A stretch of 64,000 nucleotides of DNA from Catenuloplanes atrovinosus (GCF_031458235.1 NZ_JAVDYB010000001.1:7196501-7260500); one strand, 5' to 3'. Positions 33,909 to 43,301 are shown, counted from the first letter of the stretch. Notes: generated from the letters alone by a model not told the origin. Made by a program: numbers and translations.

Positions 33909-34210
33909 CGCCGCGTCCAGACGCCGAACAGCCCGGCCAGGTCCGCGCCCGCGTCGTCGTCCGCCGCGACGTAGCGCGCCGCCGTGGCCCGCAACAGCAC
34001 CGCCGCCTGCGTCAGCGCGTCCACCAGCGCCTCCCGCTCCCGCTCCCAGTCCGCGCGCGCGTCGTCGAACGCCCGCCCGCCCGCGCCCCGCCAGGCCGCC
34101 CCGCCCGCGTCCCACCCGCGGAGCAGCGCCCGCATCCGGCCGGCGGCGTCGTCGCACCGCGCCGCCATCCCGGCCAGCACCGCCGGGTCCACCGTGGTCT
34201 CCTCCGTCAT
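33902..34210 (-). CDS. WXG100-family (Esx-like) protein 1
   Basis: A helical protein of 102 residues with the motif WRG (GGAAWRGAGGRAFDDARADWEREREALV) at the hairpin. The start ATG 34210 has GGAGG eight bases upstream; the longer open frame is not supported. The C-terminus carries YVAADDDAG, a YxxxD-type signal. It lies downstream of eccB on the same strand and overlaps the second WXG gene, the usual arrangement of heterodimeric Esx pairs. Confidence 0.82.
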   Translation of the reverse strand: MTEETTVDPAVLAGMAARCDDAAGRMRALLRGWDAGGAAWRGAGGRAFDDARADWEREREALVDALTQAAVLLRATAARYVAADDDAGADLAGLFGVWTRRC

Positions 34211-34381
34211 CCGCCACGCCTCCACGTCCGCCGAGGGTCCGGACGCTATCCGCGGCCACCGATCTCCACGACCCCCACGGATCAATCCCGGCATGCCGGG
34301 AGCGTCCCGGCGTTTCCCGGCACCAGCACGCATGCCGCGGACACCACATCCCGTCGCCGCGCGGCGGCCGGCGACGCGCCG

Positions 34382-35701
34382 CTACGGCCGGGCCGGCCGG
34401 ACCGCCGCCGCCGGGTCGAGCGCCGCGCCCTCCGGGATCAGCTCGACCAGCACGGCCGGCAGGCGCAGCGGCGTCGCGTCCGGGTACCCGAGCATGGGCA
34501 GCACGTCCGGCGACGCCAGCGCGTGTCGCCGTCCCGCGGCCGTCACCAGGCTGATCGTGCCGCCGGACGCGCCCGGTGCGGCGGCGGCCTCGACCAGCGC
34601 GCCGCGCCCCGGCTCCATCCGCACCGCGGTCGAGGCGTAGCCGTCCGCCGGTGGCAGCCGCACACCGACCCGCAGCCCGCTCAGTCCGGCGTCCGACTCC
34701 GCGACGCCGCAGAGCGCGCCCTCCACCGGCATCAGCGCGGGCGTGGCCGCCGGCCCGTCGGCCGGGCGCAGATCACCCGCGCGGGGCGCGGACGCGTACG
34801 CGGCCTGGGACAGTTCCACCGGCCCGGACTGCCCGGTCCGCGGGTCGCCGAGCAGGATGTCCGCCTGCACCTGCGTGATCGCCGCGAGCCCCCCGGCCAG
34901 CGCCACCGCGTACTCCCGGGACCCGCCCTGCGTCGCCACCACGTAGACCCGCCCGGCGATCGCGCCCGCCACGGCAGACGACGGGCCGCCGAGGCCCGGC
35001 ACCGGTGGCGCGGTCAGCGCTGATCCCAGCGGCACCGCGTTGAGCAGGGCGGCGCCGACGTCGGCCGGCCGGACGGCGCCCCAGCCCAGCGCGGACAGCA
35101 CCGCCTCGGACGCGACCGGATGCCGCCGGTCGCGCCAGAGCAGGAACGTCTCGCCGGCGACCGCGACCAGCGCGCCGGACTCGTCCAGCCGGGTTCCGCC
35201 GTCCGCGGCCGGCCCGGCCAGCAGCACCGGCGCGCCGGCCTCGGAGCAGAGCGCCCACGGCGGCCCGGCCAGGCGGTCCGGCGGCGGCAGCGAGTCCGGC
35301 GCGTCCACGATGCCCAGCGGTACGCCGCGCGGCACGCCCTCGATCGACCGCCGCGACACCAGCACCGTCTCCGGACCGGCCGCACCCACGATGAGCAGCG
35401 CGGACGCGTAGTTGACCACGGGATGCAGGCGCGCGTCCCGGTAGACGTACCGCGCGCCGGTCTCCCGCTCGACCACCACCACGCGCTCGTCCCGCCAGCG
35501 GGTGGCGCCACCGCCGGTGAACAGGTCGTAGATCAACACCGCGCCGGCCGCGAGCACCGCGACCAGCAGCCCGGCGAGCACCGCGCCGCCACTGCGGGCG
35601 AACGGCGCGCGCGCCGGGTCGATCTCGCGCGTGACCAGCGCCGCCACCACCCGGCGGACGGCGAACCGGTACGCGTGAAGCTGGTCCTGCCGCGACGGCA
35701 C
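34382..35701 (-). CDS. eccB: Type VII secretion protein EccB
   Basis: A protein of 439 residues. The N-terminus PSRQDQLHAYRFAVRRVVAALVTREIDPARAPF is the EccB signature, followed by one membrane helix (about 40-60) and a large extracytoplasmic repeat domain. The start GTG 35701 has GGAGGG close upstream; an upstream ATG at 35746 has none. EccB is a core component of the ESX membrane complex. Two WXG100-like genes follow on the same strand, and eccE diverges from it across 85 bp. Two Cys (LCSEAG, LCGVAE) in the outer domain could form the disulfide seen in this family. Confidence 0.92.
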   Translation of the reverse strand: MPSRQDQLHAYRFAVRRVVAALVTREIDPARAPFARSGGAVLAGLLVAVLAAGAVLIYDLFTGGGATRWRDERVVVVERETGARYVYRDARLHPVVNYASALLIVGAAGPETVLVSRRSIEGVPRGVPLGIVDAPDSLPPPDRLAGPPWALCSEAGAPVLLAGPAADGGTRLDESGALVAVAGETFLLWRDRRHPVASEAVLSALGWGAVRPADVGAALLNAVPLGSALTAPPVPGLGGPSSAVAGAIAGRVYVVATQGGSREYAVALAGGLAAITQVQADILLGDPRTGQSGPVELSQAAYASAPRAGDLRPADGPAATPALMPVEGALCGVAESDAGLSGLRVGVRLPPADGYASTAVRMEPGRGALVEAAAAPGASGGTISLVTAAGRRHALASPDVLPMLGYPDATPLRLPAVLVELIPEGAALDPAAAVRPARP

Positions 35702-35786
35702 CGCACCCTCCACACTGTCCGCGCCGACTACACTCCCATCGATCATCGTGGGTACGCATCCGGCTACAGAGGGGGAGGTTAGCGCG

Positions 35787-37325
35787 ATGGCCGCGTCCGC
35801 GCGCACCGCCCGCGTCCTGGCCACCGAGCTGGCCGTCGCCGCCGTCCTGGCCGCCGCCGCGGGCGGCCCGGTCGCCGCTGCCGCCGCCGTCCCGGTGGCG
35901 GCCGGCGTGATCGCCGCCGCCTGGGTGCGGGTGCGCGGCCGGCACCTCCACGAGTGGCCCGGGGTCGCGCTCCGCTACCGCCGCGCCCGGCCGCCGGCCG
36001 CGCTCACCGGCCCGCTCGTCACGGTCCCGCTCCCACCACCGCCGTCCCGCCTGCCGCACGAGCACGAGCGGTCACCGGACGTGGACGGTCCGACGCCCGA
36101 GGCGATGGAGGACGAGCACGGCCTGACCGTGGTGCTGGAGCTGGGCGAGCCGGACGCGCCGATCGCACCGGAGCCGTCCCCGCTGCCGCACCCGGCCGCG
36201 TTCCGCACCGCGCACGCGCACGTCCAGCTGGTGGTCTCGGTCGAGCCCGCGCTCGCCCCGGCGTACCGCGCGATGACCGACGTCCCGGCGCGCCTGCGCG
36301 CGCTGCTGGCCGTGCGCGTGCCGCACCGCCCCGGGCGGGACGCGCTCCGCGACCTGCACAACGCGCTCCGCTCGGTGCGCACGGTGCTCGGCGACCTGCC
36401 GCACCGCCCGCTCGACGGCGCCGAGCTGCGGCGCACCCTCCAGGACCTGGCCGGTACGGACGGCCCGGTCACGCAGACCTGGCGGCACCTGCGCACGCCG
36501 CACCACGTGCACACGATGCTCCGGGTCACCGGCGACCGCCCACCCGTGGCCGCGCTGGCCCGGCTGCCCGCCGGCCGGGTCACGCTGGCCATGACGCCGG
36601 CCGGCACGCTGCTGCACGTCGCCGCGCCCGCCGAGACGCACGTGCCCGGCGCGCGACCGCTGGACGGCGAGCACCTGGCCGCGCTGACCGCCGCGCTGCC
36701 GCTGGCCCGCGATCCACACGCGAGCCCGCGCACCGACCGCCGGCCGGTGGAGGTCCCGCGCGACGGGCTGTTCCTCGGCCGCGACCGGGCGGGCGAGCCG
36801 GTGGTGATCCGCCCGTTCCGCCGGACCGCGCCGGTCACGATCGCGCTGGTCGGCGGCGTGCGCGGCGCCCACCTGCTCACGCTGCGCGCGCTGGCGTCCG
36901 GCGCGGTCGTGGTGGTCCGCACCGGGCGCCCGCGCGCCTGGGCCCCGCTGTTGCGCGCGGCGGACCCGACCGGCACGGTCGCGCGCCTGACCGGCGACGC
37001 CGTCGACCATCCGGGCCGCGTGCTGGAGGTGCTGGACCACGCGGCCGGCCCGGGCCCGTACCGGCACTCCCGGCTCCTGGTCCTGGACGAGCTCACGCCG
37101 GAGACCGCGGCGGCGGCCGCGCGCGCCGATCTGGTGCTGCTGCAGCAGCTCCCGGCCGGGCACGCCGAGGTCGCCGAGCGCCACCTGGGGCTGGGCCGGG
37201 CCGCCGGCTGGCTGACCCGGGTCCGGCCGGGCATGGTCGCGGTGGTGGTGGACCGGTCGCTGCGCTGGGCCGACCCCTCACCCACCGTGACGGAGCGACA
37301 ACTCCTCGATCACGCGTCGGCATAG
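35787..37325 (+). CDS. eccE: Type VII secretion protein EccE
   Basis: A protein of 512 residues. Two membrane helices at the N-terminus (VLATELAVAAVLAAAAGGPVAAAAAVPVAA...) are followed by RGRHLHEWPGVALRYRRAR and a large cytosolic or peripheral domain, the layout of EccE. The start ATG 35787 has GGGGAGG eight bases upstream. It diverges from eccB. No eccC ATPase or eccD channel gene is present in the window, so the system must be completed elsewhere. Confidence 0.85.
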   Translation: MAASARTARVLATELAVAAVLAAAAGGPVAAAAAVPVAAGVIAAAWVRVRGRHLHEWPGVALRYRRARPPAALTGPLVTVPLPPPPSRLPHEHERSPDVDGPTPEAMEDEHGLTVVLELGEPDAPIAPEPSPLPHPAAFRTAHAHVQLVVSVEPALAPAYRAMTDVPARLRALLAVRVPHRPGRDALRDLHNALRSVRTVLGDLPHRPLDGAELRRTLQDLAGTDGPVTQTWRHLRTPHHVHTMLRVTGDRPPVAALARLPAGRVTLAMTPAGTLLHVAAPAETHVPGARPLDGEHLAALTAALPLARDPHASPRTDRRPVEVPRDGLFLGRDRAGEPVVIRPFRRTAPVTIALVGGVRGAHLLTLRALASGAVVVVRTGRPRAWAPLLRAADPTGTVARLTGDAVDHPGRVLEVLDHAAGPGPYRHSRLLVLDELTPETAAAAARADLVLLQQLPAGHAEVAERHLGLGRAAGWLTRVRPGMVAVVVDRSLRWADPSPTVTERQLLDHASA

Positions 37326-37356
37326 GGGCTGGTGGCGCTGTGGCAAGATCGGAGAG

Positions 37357-37734
37357 GTGGGCATCCTCATTCGGCTCGGCATCAGCGCGCTGGCGCTCTG
37401 GATCGCCACGCTGATCATCCCGGGCATCTCGCTCGAGACCGACTCACTCGGCGGCGCGATCGGCACGCTGGTGGCCGTCGCGGTCATCTTCGGCGTCGTC
37501 AACGCGGTGCTCCGCCCGATCATCAAGGTGGTCGGCTGCGGGTTCTACCTGCTGACCCTGGGCCTGGTCGCGCTGATCGTGAACGGGCTGCTGTTCATGC
37601 TGACCGGCTGGATCGCCGGTGAGCTGAGCCTGCCCTTCGAGGTGGACGGCTTCTGGTCCGCCCTGTTCGGCGCGCTGCTGGTGTCGATCGTGAGCTGGGC
37701 GCTGAACCTGTTCGTTCCGGACGGCGACGACTGA
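37357..37734 (+). CDS. Phage-holin-4-type small membrane protein
   Basis: A protein of 125 residues with four predicted membrane helices (IRLGISALALWIATLIIPGI, IGTLVAVAVIFGVVNAVL, CGFYLLTLGLVALIVNGLLFML, FGALLVSIVSWALNLFV). It belongs to the widespread family named after phage holins (PF04020 type), whose bacterial members have no proven role; there is no phage context here. The start GTG 37357 lacks a spaced ribosome binding site. A CAAGAT -10-like hexamer ends seven bases upstream, so the message may be leaderless. Confidence 0.8.
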   Translation: MGILIRLGISALALWIATLIIPGISLETDSLGGAIGTLVAVAVIFGVVNAVLRPIIKVVGCGFYLLTLGLVALIVNGLLFMLTGWIAGELSLPFEVDGFWSALFGALLVSIVSWALNLFVPDGDD

Positions 37735-37799
37735 CCGGGCGATAGTTAGCTCGCTCATATGCAAGGACCGCCGCGCGGTGGACGCCTTACGGTGGCCCC

Positions 37800-38717
37800 A
37801 TGGACGAGACACGCCGCGGACTCGCGTACGGCCTGACCGCGTACGCCATCTGGGGTTTCTTCCCGCTCTACATCCGGCTACTGCGGCCGGCCGGCGCGGT
37901 GGAGATCCTGGCGCACCGCGTGGTCTGGTCCGTCGCGTTCGTGGCCGTGCTGCTCACCGTGGCCCGGGGCTGGTCGTTCCTGCGCTCGCTGCGCGGGCAG
38001 CGGCGGCGGGCCGCCGGCATCGTGCTGGCCGCCGTGCTGATCGGCATCAACTGGGGCGGCTACATCTACGGCGTGAACTCGGAGCGGGTGGTGGAGACCG
38101 CGCTCGGCTACTTCATCACGCCGCTGGTCGTGGTGCTGCTCGGCGTGGTGGCGCTGCGCGAGCGGCTGCGCGTGGCGCAGTGGGTCGCACTCGGCGTGGG
38201 CGCGCTCGCGGTGGTGGTGCTCACCGTCGACTACGGCCGGCTGCCGTACATCGCGCTCACGCTGGCCGCCAGCTTCGGCACGTACAGTCTGGTCAAGAAG
38301 AACCTGGCGCTACCGGCGTCCGGCGGGCTGTTCGTCGAGTCGGCGGTGCTGGCGCTGCCCGCGCTGGCCTATCTGGCCTGGCTGACCGCGTCCGGCGACT
38401 CCACGTTCGGCACCGAGGGCGCCGGCCACCTGGCGCTGATGGTGGTGTCCGGCGCCGCGACCGCGATCCCGCTGATCCTGTTCGCGGGTGCGGCGAACCG
38501 TCTCCCGCTCACCGCGGTCGGAATCCTTCAGTACGTGGCACCGATCCTGCAGCTCGCGGTCGGCCTGTTCGTGTTCCACGAGCCGATGCCCCCGGCCCGG
38601 CTGGCCGGGTTCGCGCTGGTCTGGATCGCTTTGATCGTCTTCACCGTGGACGGCATCCGGGCGAGCCGTGCGGCCCGTCGCGCGGCGGTACCGGCGACCG
38701 CCGCCACCGCCGCGTAA
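37800..38717 (+). CDS. rarD: RarD/EamA-family transporter
   Basis: An integral membrane protein of 305 residues with about ten helices in two EamA repeats. The N-terminus (GLAYGLTAYAIWGFFPLYIRLL) and the conserved HRVVWS and INWGGYIYGVNS segments are typical of RarD. The substrate is unproven; drug/metabolite transport is the family role. The stop immediately abuts the stop of the convergent anti-sigma gene. Confidence 0.9.
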   Translation: MDETRRGLAYGLTAYAIWGFFPLYIRLLRPAGAVEILAHRVVWSVAFVAVLLTVARGWSFLRSLRGQRRRAAGIVLAAVLIGINWGGYIYGVNSERVVETALGYFITPLVVVLLGVVALRERLRVAQWVALGVGALAVVVLTVDYGRLPYIALTLAASFGTYSLVKKNLALPASGGLFVESAVLALPALAYLAWLTASGDSTFGTEGAGHLALMVVSGAATAIPLILFAGAANRLPLTAVGILQYVAPILQLAVGLFVFHEPMPPARLAGFALVWIALIVFTVDGIRASRAARRAAVPATAATAA

Positions 38718-39437
38718 TCAGTCGATGACGTACGTCAGCAGTGACGTGTCGTCGGACCGGATCAGCTCCAGCCGGTCCAGTTCATCCCCCGTGTAGTGCG
38801 TCAAGCCGGTCAGCTCGACCTTGTCCCCCGGTGCGGCCCACCACGACCCGATCTGGTCCTCGGTCCCGTCGGCACCCTTGGCGATCAGCCGGAACAGGAT
38901 CGCCTTGCCCTCCTTGCCGGTCGGCTCGTAGGCGCACTCCATGACGACCGCGGTGCCGTACTCCTTGGTCGTCAGCCCCACCGCGGCGGAGACGGGCACG
39001 GTCTCGGCGACCGGCTTCATCTCCGTCAGCGACGGCGGTGCCGACGGCGACGAGGCCGAGCCCTCCGCGATCGGTGTCGTGCCCTCCGGACCGGTGCCGC
39101 GCAGCGCGTCCGCCCCGAGCCCCACCACCAGCGCGAGCGCGGCCGCGGCGACGAGCGTTCCGGCGTACCGCCATCGGCTCGTGCGGCGGCTGCGGCGCCG
39201 TTCCGTGGTGGCGGCCGTGATGACGCGGGGCAGCCGGGACCGCTCCGCCGGGACGGCCAGCTCGGCGAAGTCCGCCGGGTCGAGCCGTCCGAGCAGGCCG
39301 GGCAGCACCGCGATCTCCGCGACCGCCTCCCGGCAGAACGAACAGGTGGACAGGTGCCGCTCGTAGGCGGCCCGCTCTCCGGGGGACAGTGCGCCGAGGA
39401 CGTACGCGCCGTCGTCGTACGCGTAGTCGCACCTCAT
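38718..39437 (-). CDS. RskA-like anti-sigma factor
   Basis: A protein of 239 residues. The N-terminal anti-sigma domain has the ZAS motif HLSTCSFC (HxxxCxxC) after DDGAYVLGALSPGERAAYERH. One membrane helix follows (YAGTLVAAAALALVVGLGADAL), then an RskA-type extracytoplasmic domain with an Ala/Ser/Pro linker. It holds the cognate ECF sigma factor at the membrane until regulated proteolysis. The start ATG 39437 overlaps the sigma stop (ATGA), so the pair is translationally coupled. Confidence 0.9.
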   Translation of the reverse strand: MRCDYAYDDGAYVLGALSPGERAAYERHLSTCSFCREAVAEIAVLPGLLGRLDPADFAELAVPAERSRLPRVITAATTERRRSRRTSRWRYAGTLVAAAALALVVGLGADALRGTGPEGTTPIAEGSASSPSAPPSLTEMKPVAETVPVSAAVGLTTKEYGTAVVMECAYEPTGKEGKAILFRLIAKGADGTEDQIGSWWAAPGDKVELTGLTHYTGDELDRLELIRSDDTSLLTYVID

Positions 39438-39946
39438 CGCATCACCCCCATTTCTTCCAGCGCCATGCGCAGAGCTCGTAACGCGTAGTGGGTCCTGGAC
39501 TTGATGGTGCCGGGCGGGACGCCCAGCCGTTGTGCCGCCTCCGACACCGATCGTCCCTGGTAGAAGCACTCCACCAGGACCTCCCGATGTGCCGGGGAGA
39601 GCCGGGACAGAGCCTCGGCGACGGTCCACGCCTCCACTGCGCGGTCAGCCTCGTCTTCCGTCGGTGGTGGCTCCGGCAGCACGTCGGTGATCACCTCACC
39701 GGGTCGTGCGGATCGCCGTCGCCACGCGTCGATCGCCAGGTTCCGTGCGGTCGTGAACAGCCACGCCCGTACCGAACCCCGCTGCGGGTCCAGCGCCTCC
39801 GGATGCCGCCACGCACGGAGCAACGTCTCCTGACACAGATCCTCGGCACGCTGACGGTCACCTCCGGCGAGCCGCAGTGCGTGAGCGAACAGCGCGTCCC
39901 CGTGCTCGTCGTGCAAGACCCGCAGCAGTGCGGTCCCCTCGTCCGT
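39434..39946 (-). CDS. ECF-family RNA polymerase sigma factor (SigK-like)
   Basis: A protein of 170 residues. Region 2 is AEDLCQETLLRAWRHPEALDPQRGSVRAWLFTTARNLAIDAWRRR and region 4 is SPAHREVLVECFYQGRSVSEAAQRLGVPPGTIKSRTHYALRALR. The start TTG 39946 is preferred because GGGGGG lies six bases upstream; the frame continues to 40024 without support. Upstream on the minus strand, TGAAC at about 39999 and CGTAC 18 bases on could be an autoregulated ECF promoter. The anti-sigma gene follows. The exported PhoX-like protein diverges from this pair and is a possible target. Confidence 0.9.
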   Translation of the reverse strand, partial: TDEGTALLRVLHDEHGDALFAHALRLAGGDRQRAEDLCQETLLRAWRHPEALDPQRGSVRAWLFTTARNLAIDAWRRRSARPGEVITDVLPEPPPTEDEADRAVEAWTVAEALSRLSPAHREVLVECFYQGRSVSEAAQRLGVPPGTIKSRTHYALRALRMALEEMGVMR

Positions 39947-40191
39947 CAACGGCCACCCCCCTTTCCGGCAGTAGGTACGCGGCCCGCCGCCGGAAAGGTT
40001 CAAAGGCCAGTTCACGTGCCGCAATTCACCTTGGGTTCACTCGGCGGCCACCGTTGATGCCACGCTGGGATCACGGCTTCTGGCAGCGTGCGGCACGCAC
40101 GGCCTGTTGAAGAGGGGTCGCGCTCGTCCACGCCCCCTGCCTTCGGACGTGGAGAACCGATATGTCAAACCCGACGAGGAGGCTTCACCAC

Positions 40192-42303
40192 ATGTCCGAA
40201 CGCCCCCGCCTGCTGCCGCTGATCGGCCAGCCCGGCCACAGCGGCCGTAGCGCGATGACGTGCCTCTACCGCTGCGGCAACGCGTGCGACCACCCGGTTC
40301 CGAACGAGTCGGAGAACGAGTACTTCGGCGACCTGGTCTCCGGTGAGGTCTCCCGTCGCGGCGTGATGCGCGCCGGCGCGATCGGCGCCATGGTGCTCGG
40401 TTTCAGCGGCGCCGCTGCCGCCGCCGCCACGCCGGCGATGGCCGCCCCGGTCGCCGAGGGCTTCGTCCCCGCCGCCACCCGCAAGCCCGGCAACGGTACG
40501 AAGGGCAGGCTCGACTTCAAGCCGATCCCGCCGAACACGCTGGACAACCTGGTCGTCCCGAACGGCTACGACCACGCCGTCGTGATCAAGTGGGGCGACG
40601 AGGTCGTCCCCGGCGCGCCCGGCTTCGACCTGAACAAGCAGACCGGCAAGGCGCAGTCGAAGCAGTTCGGCTACAACAACGACTTCGTCGGCGTGATCCC
40701 GCTGGGCCGGGACGGCGACAAGGCGCTGCTCGTGGTCAACCACGAGTACACCAACGAGAACCTGATGTTCCCGGGCTTCACCACGATGGACGCGCTGACC
40801 ACGGAGCAGATCAAGGTCGCGATGGCCGCCCACGGCATGTCCGTGGTGGAGATCGAGCGGGTCGACGAGACCGGCGAGTGGGTGGTGGTCGGCCGTGGCC
40901 GCCGCTCCTACAACCGCCGGATCACCGCGTCCGAGACGCAGTTCCAGTTCACCGGCCCGGCCGCCGGCTCCGCCTGGCTGAAGACCGCCGCCGACCCGCG
41001 CGGCACCACGCCGATCGGCACGCTGAACAACTGCGCCGGTGGCGTCACGCCGTGGGGCACCGTGCTCTCCGGCGAGGAGAACTTCAACCAGTACTTCGTC
41101 GGCGGCGACGCGGTCGCTGCGGAGCTGAAGCCGCGTTACGCCCGCTACGGCATCTCCACCACGGCCCGCTACCCCAGCGACAGCCGCAAGTGGGAGCGGG
41201 TGCAGGAGCGCTTCGACCTGGCCAAGCACCCCAACGAGGCGAACCGCTTCGGCTGGATCGTCGAGGTCGACCCGTTCGACCCGGAGTCCAAGCCGCGCAA
41301 GCACACCGCGCTGGGCCGGTTCAAGCACGAGGGCGCGAACGTCATCGTGGCGAAGAACGGCAAGGTCGTGGCGTACATGGGCGACGACGAGCGGTTCGAC
41401 TACCTGTACAAGTTCGTCTCCGACAAGAAGTACATCGCCGGGGACTCCTCGTACGCGCGGAAGAACAACCTGTCGCTGCTCGAGTCCGGCACGCTCTACG
41501 TGGCCAAGCTCAGCTACACCAGCGCCGCCGAGATCGACGGCTCCGGCAAGCTGCCGAGCGACGGCGCCTTCAACGGCACCGGCCAGTGGATCAAGCTGGT
41601 CAGCGGCAACAAGTCGTTCGTCGAGGGCATGACCGCGGCGGACGTGCTGGTCTTCACCCGCCTCGCCGGTGACAAGGTCGGCGCCACCAAGATGGACCGT
41701 CCCGAGGACGTCCAGCCGAGCCTGATCAGCGGCAAGATCTACGCGGCGATGACCAACAACACCAACCGCGGCGTCGGTACGAACGCGCCCGCCGACGAGG
41801 CGAACCCGCGCAACGCCAACAAGCACGGCCACATCTTCGAGATCACCGAGGACCGTGGCGACCACACCGGCGAGACGTTCTCCTGGGCGCTGCCGATCGT
41901 CTGCGGCGACCCGGCGGACTCGGCGACGTACTTCTCGGGCTACGACAAGACCAAGGTCTCGCCGATCTCCTGCCCGGACAACGTCGCGTTCGACTCGACC
42001 GGCAACCTCTGGATCTCCACCGACGGCAACGCGCTGGGCGGCAACGACGGCCTCTTCGCCACGCCGATCGAGGGTCCGGAGAAGGGCCACCTCAAGCAGT
42101 TCCTCACCGTGCCGCGCGGCGCGGAGACCTGCGGCCCGTTCATCACCTCCGACGACCGGTCGGTGTTCGTGGCGGTCCAGCACCCGGGCGAGATCAACGG
42201 CGCCTCGGTGGAGAACCCGGCCTCGAGCTGGCCCGACGGTGACATCGCCAAGCCGGGCGTCGTGGTGACCTGGCGCCGCGACGGCGGCTACATCGGCGCC
42301 TGA
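40192..42303 (+). CDS. phoX: PhoX-family phosphatase, Tat-exported
   Basis: A protein of 703 residues. A twin-arginine signal is seen (SRRGVMRAGAIGAMVLGFS, RR at about 55-56) inside a longer N-terminus than usual. The DUF839/PhoX body has typical motifs: NHEYTNENLMFPG, NNCAGGVTPWGTVLSGEENFNQYF, RFKHEGANVI, YMGDDERFDYLYKFVS and RPEDVQPS. PhoX enzymes are Ca/Fe-dependent alkaline phosphatases that release phosphate outside the membrane. The start ATG 40192 has GAGGAGG nine bases upstream; ATG 40162 is an alternative with GGAG. A strong hairpin follows. Phosphate regulation is likely, but no PHO box was identified. Confidence 0.9.
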   Translation: MSERPRLLPLIGQPGHSGRSAMTCLYRCGNACDHPVPNESENEYFGDLVSGEVSRRGVMRAGAIGAMVLGFSGAAAAAATPAMAAPVAEGFVPAATRKPGNGTKGRLDFKPIPPNTLDNLVVPNGYDHAVVIKWGDEVVPGAPGFDLNKQTGKAQSKQFGYNNDFVGVIPLGRDGDKALLVVNHEYTNENLMFPGFTTMDALTTEQIKVAMAAHGMSVVEIERVDETGEWVVVGRGRRSYNRRITASETQFQFTGPAAGSAWLKTAADPRGTTPIGTLNNCAGGVTPWGTVLSGEENFNQYFVGGDAVAAELKPRYARYGISTTARYPSDSRKWERVQERFDLAKHPNEANRFGWIVEVDPFDPESKPRKHTALGRFKHEGANVIVAKNGKVVAYMGDDERFDYLYKFVSDKKYIAGDSSYARKNNLSLLESGTLYVAKLSYTSAAEIDGSGKLPSDGAFNGTGQWIKLVSGNKSFVEGMTAADVLVFTRLAGDKVGATKMDRPEDVQPSLISGKIYAAMTNNTNRGVGTNAPADEANPRNANKHGHIFEITEDRGDHTGETFSWALPIVCGDPADSATYFSGYDKTKVSPISCPDNVAFDSTGNLWISTDGNALGGNDGLFATPIEGPEKGHLKQFLTVPRGAETCGPFITSDDRSVFVAVQHPGEINGASVENPASSWPDGDIAKPGVVVTWRRDGGYIGA

Positions 42304-42311
42304 CGCATCAA

Positions 42312-42347
42312 CCCTCGGGGGTACGGCCGCGGTCGTACCCCCGAGGG
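42312..42347. terminator. Bidirectional hairpin terminator
   Basis: CCCTCGGGGGTACG (42312-42325) and CGTACCCCCGAGGG (42334-42347) are perfect 14-bp arms with an eight-base loop. It lies between the convergent stops of the phoX-like and iclR-like genes (48 bp apart) and probably serves both. Confidence 0.85.
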
Positions 42348-42351
42348 GGTG

Positions 42352-43167
42352 TCAGCCCGTGCCGTTGGACTCGCCGGTGGCCAGCGCCTCCGCGACCACG
42401 CGCGCGGTGGCCTGCAGCCGGGTCCGCAGCACGCGGGCCGAGGTCATCAGCTCCGCGGCCGGCAGCGCACAGGCGATCACCACGCGCCGCTCCAGGTCCC
42501 GGTCCGGCGTCACGATCAGCCCGGCGCACGCGACGCCCTGCCGGAACTGTCCCATCTCGATCTGCATACCGCGCCGCTCACCGGCGGCCAGATCGTTCTC
42601 CAGCTGCTCGACCGAGGTCAGCGTCTGCGCGGTGAACGGCCGCATGCCGAAGTCCCGCAGATATCGCGCTCGCTGGTCCGGCGTCAGCGTGGCCAGCAGC
42701 GCCTTGCCGAGCGCCGTCGCGTGTGCCCCCTCGTCGAAGCCGGGGACCAGATCCTCCACATAGGGCGAACGGGGGCCCTCCGCCACCGCCGTTATCGCCA
42801 CCTTGCTGCCGACGAAGCGACCTAAGTAGTGGCTGTAGCCGCTGTCCGCCGCGGCCCGGCGTAACGCGTCTCCGACCGCGGGCGGCCCGCGGAACGCGGC
42901 GACCAGTTCCCGGTACCGATCGGCGATCTCGAGGCCGACGATGTAGGTGCCGTCCTCCCGCCTGATCACGTAGCCCTCGTAAGCGAGGGTCCTGACCAGG
43001 TGGTACGTCGTCGCCACCGTCAGCTCGCACCGCCGTGCGATCTGCTTCACCGTCAGTCCACGCGGTGCCCGCCCGACCGATTCCAAGACACGTAGCGCAC
43101 GCGAGACGCTACGAATCAGGTCGGACGGCTCCGCTAAGGGGTCGCGCACACCCACCTCCGTAGCCAT
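42352..43167 (-). CDS. IclR-family transcriptional regulator
   Basis: A protein of 271 residues. The N-terminal winged helix is SRALRVLESVGRAPRGLTVKQIARRCELTVATTYHLVRTLAYEGYVIR. The C-terminal effector-binding domain holds ATALGKALLATLTPDQRARYL and a final AAELMTSARVLRTRLQATARVVAEAL. The start is either ATG 43167, without a ribosome binding site but possibly leaderless, or GTG 43149, five bases after GGAGG. It diverges from the MFS transporter at 43302 and may control it. The effector is unknown. Confidence 0.88.
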   Translation of the reverse strand: MATEVGVRDPLAEPSDLIRSVSRALRVLESVGRAPRGLTVKQIARRCELTVATTYHLVRTLAYEGYVIRREDGTYIVGLEIADRYRELVAAFRGPPAVGDALRRAAADSGYSHYLGRFVGSKVAITAVAEGPRSPYVEDLVPGFDEGAHATALGKALLATLTPDQRARYLRDFGMRPFTAQTLTSVEQLENDLAAGERRGMQIEMGQFRQGVACAGLIVTPDRDLERRVVIACALPAAELMTSARVLRTRLQATARVVAEALATGESNGTG

Positions 43168-43301
43168 GGACTTACACCATATGAAAAAGGCTTCGATGAG
43201 GGAATGCCCGAATGGATTGAGAGAGCCGGATATCTCGTGACCTTGGGTGGCTAGCTTGCCACTTTCGGTTGGTACGCCCTCATCAAGTAGCATTTGCCGA
43301 G
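43168..43301. promoter_or_regulatory. Divergent promoter region, iclR / MFS
   Basis: 134 bp, AT-rich for this genome (CATATGAAAAAGGCTTCGATG at about 43178-43198). TAGCAT at 43288-43293 ends eight bases before the MFS ATG, which has no ribosome binding site, so a leaderless message is possible. Confidence 0.4.

Noticed and set aside
37357-37734. Holin-like protein as a sign of a prophage
   Set aside because: No integrase, structural phage genes or attachment sites nearby; the family is common in bacterial chromosomes.
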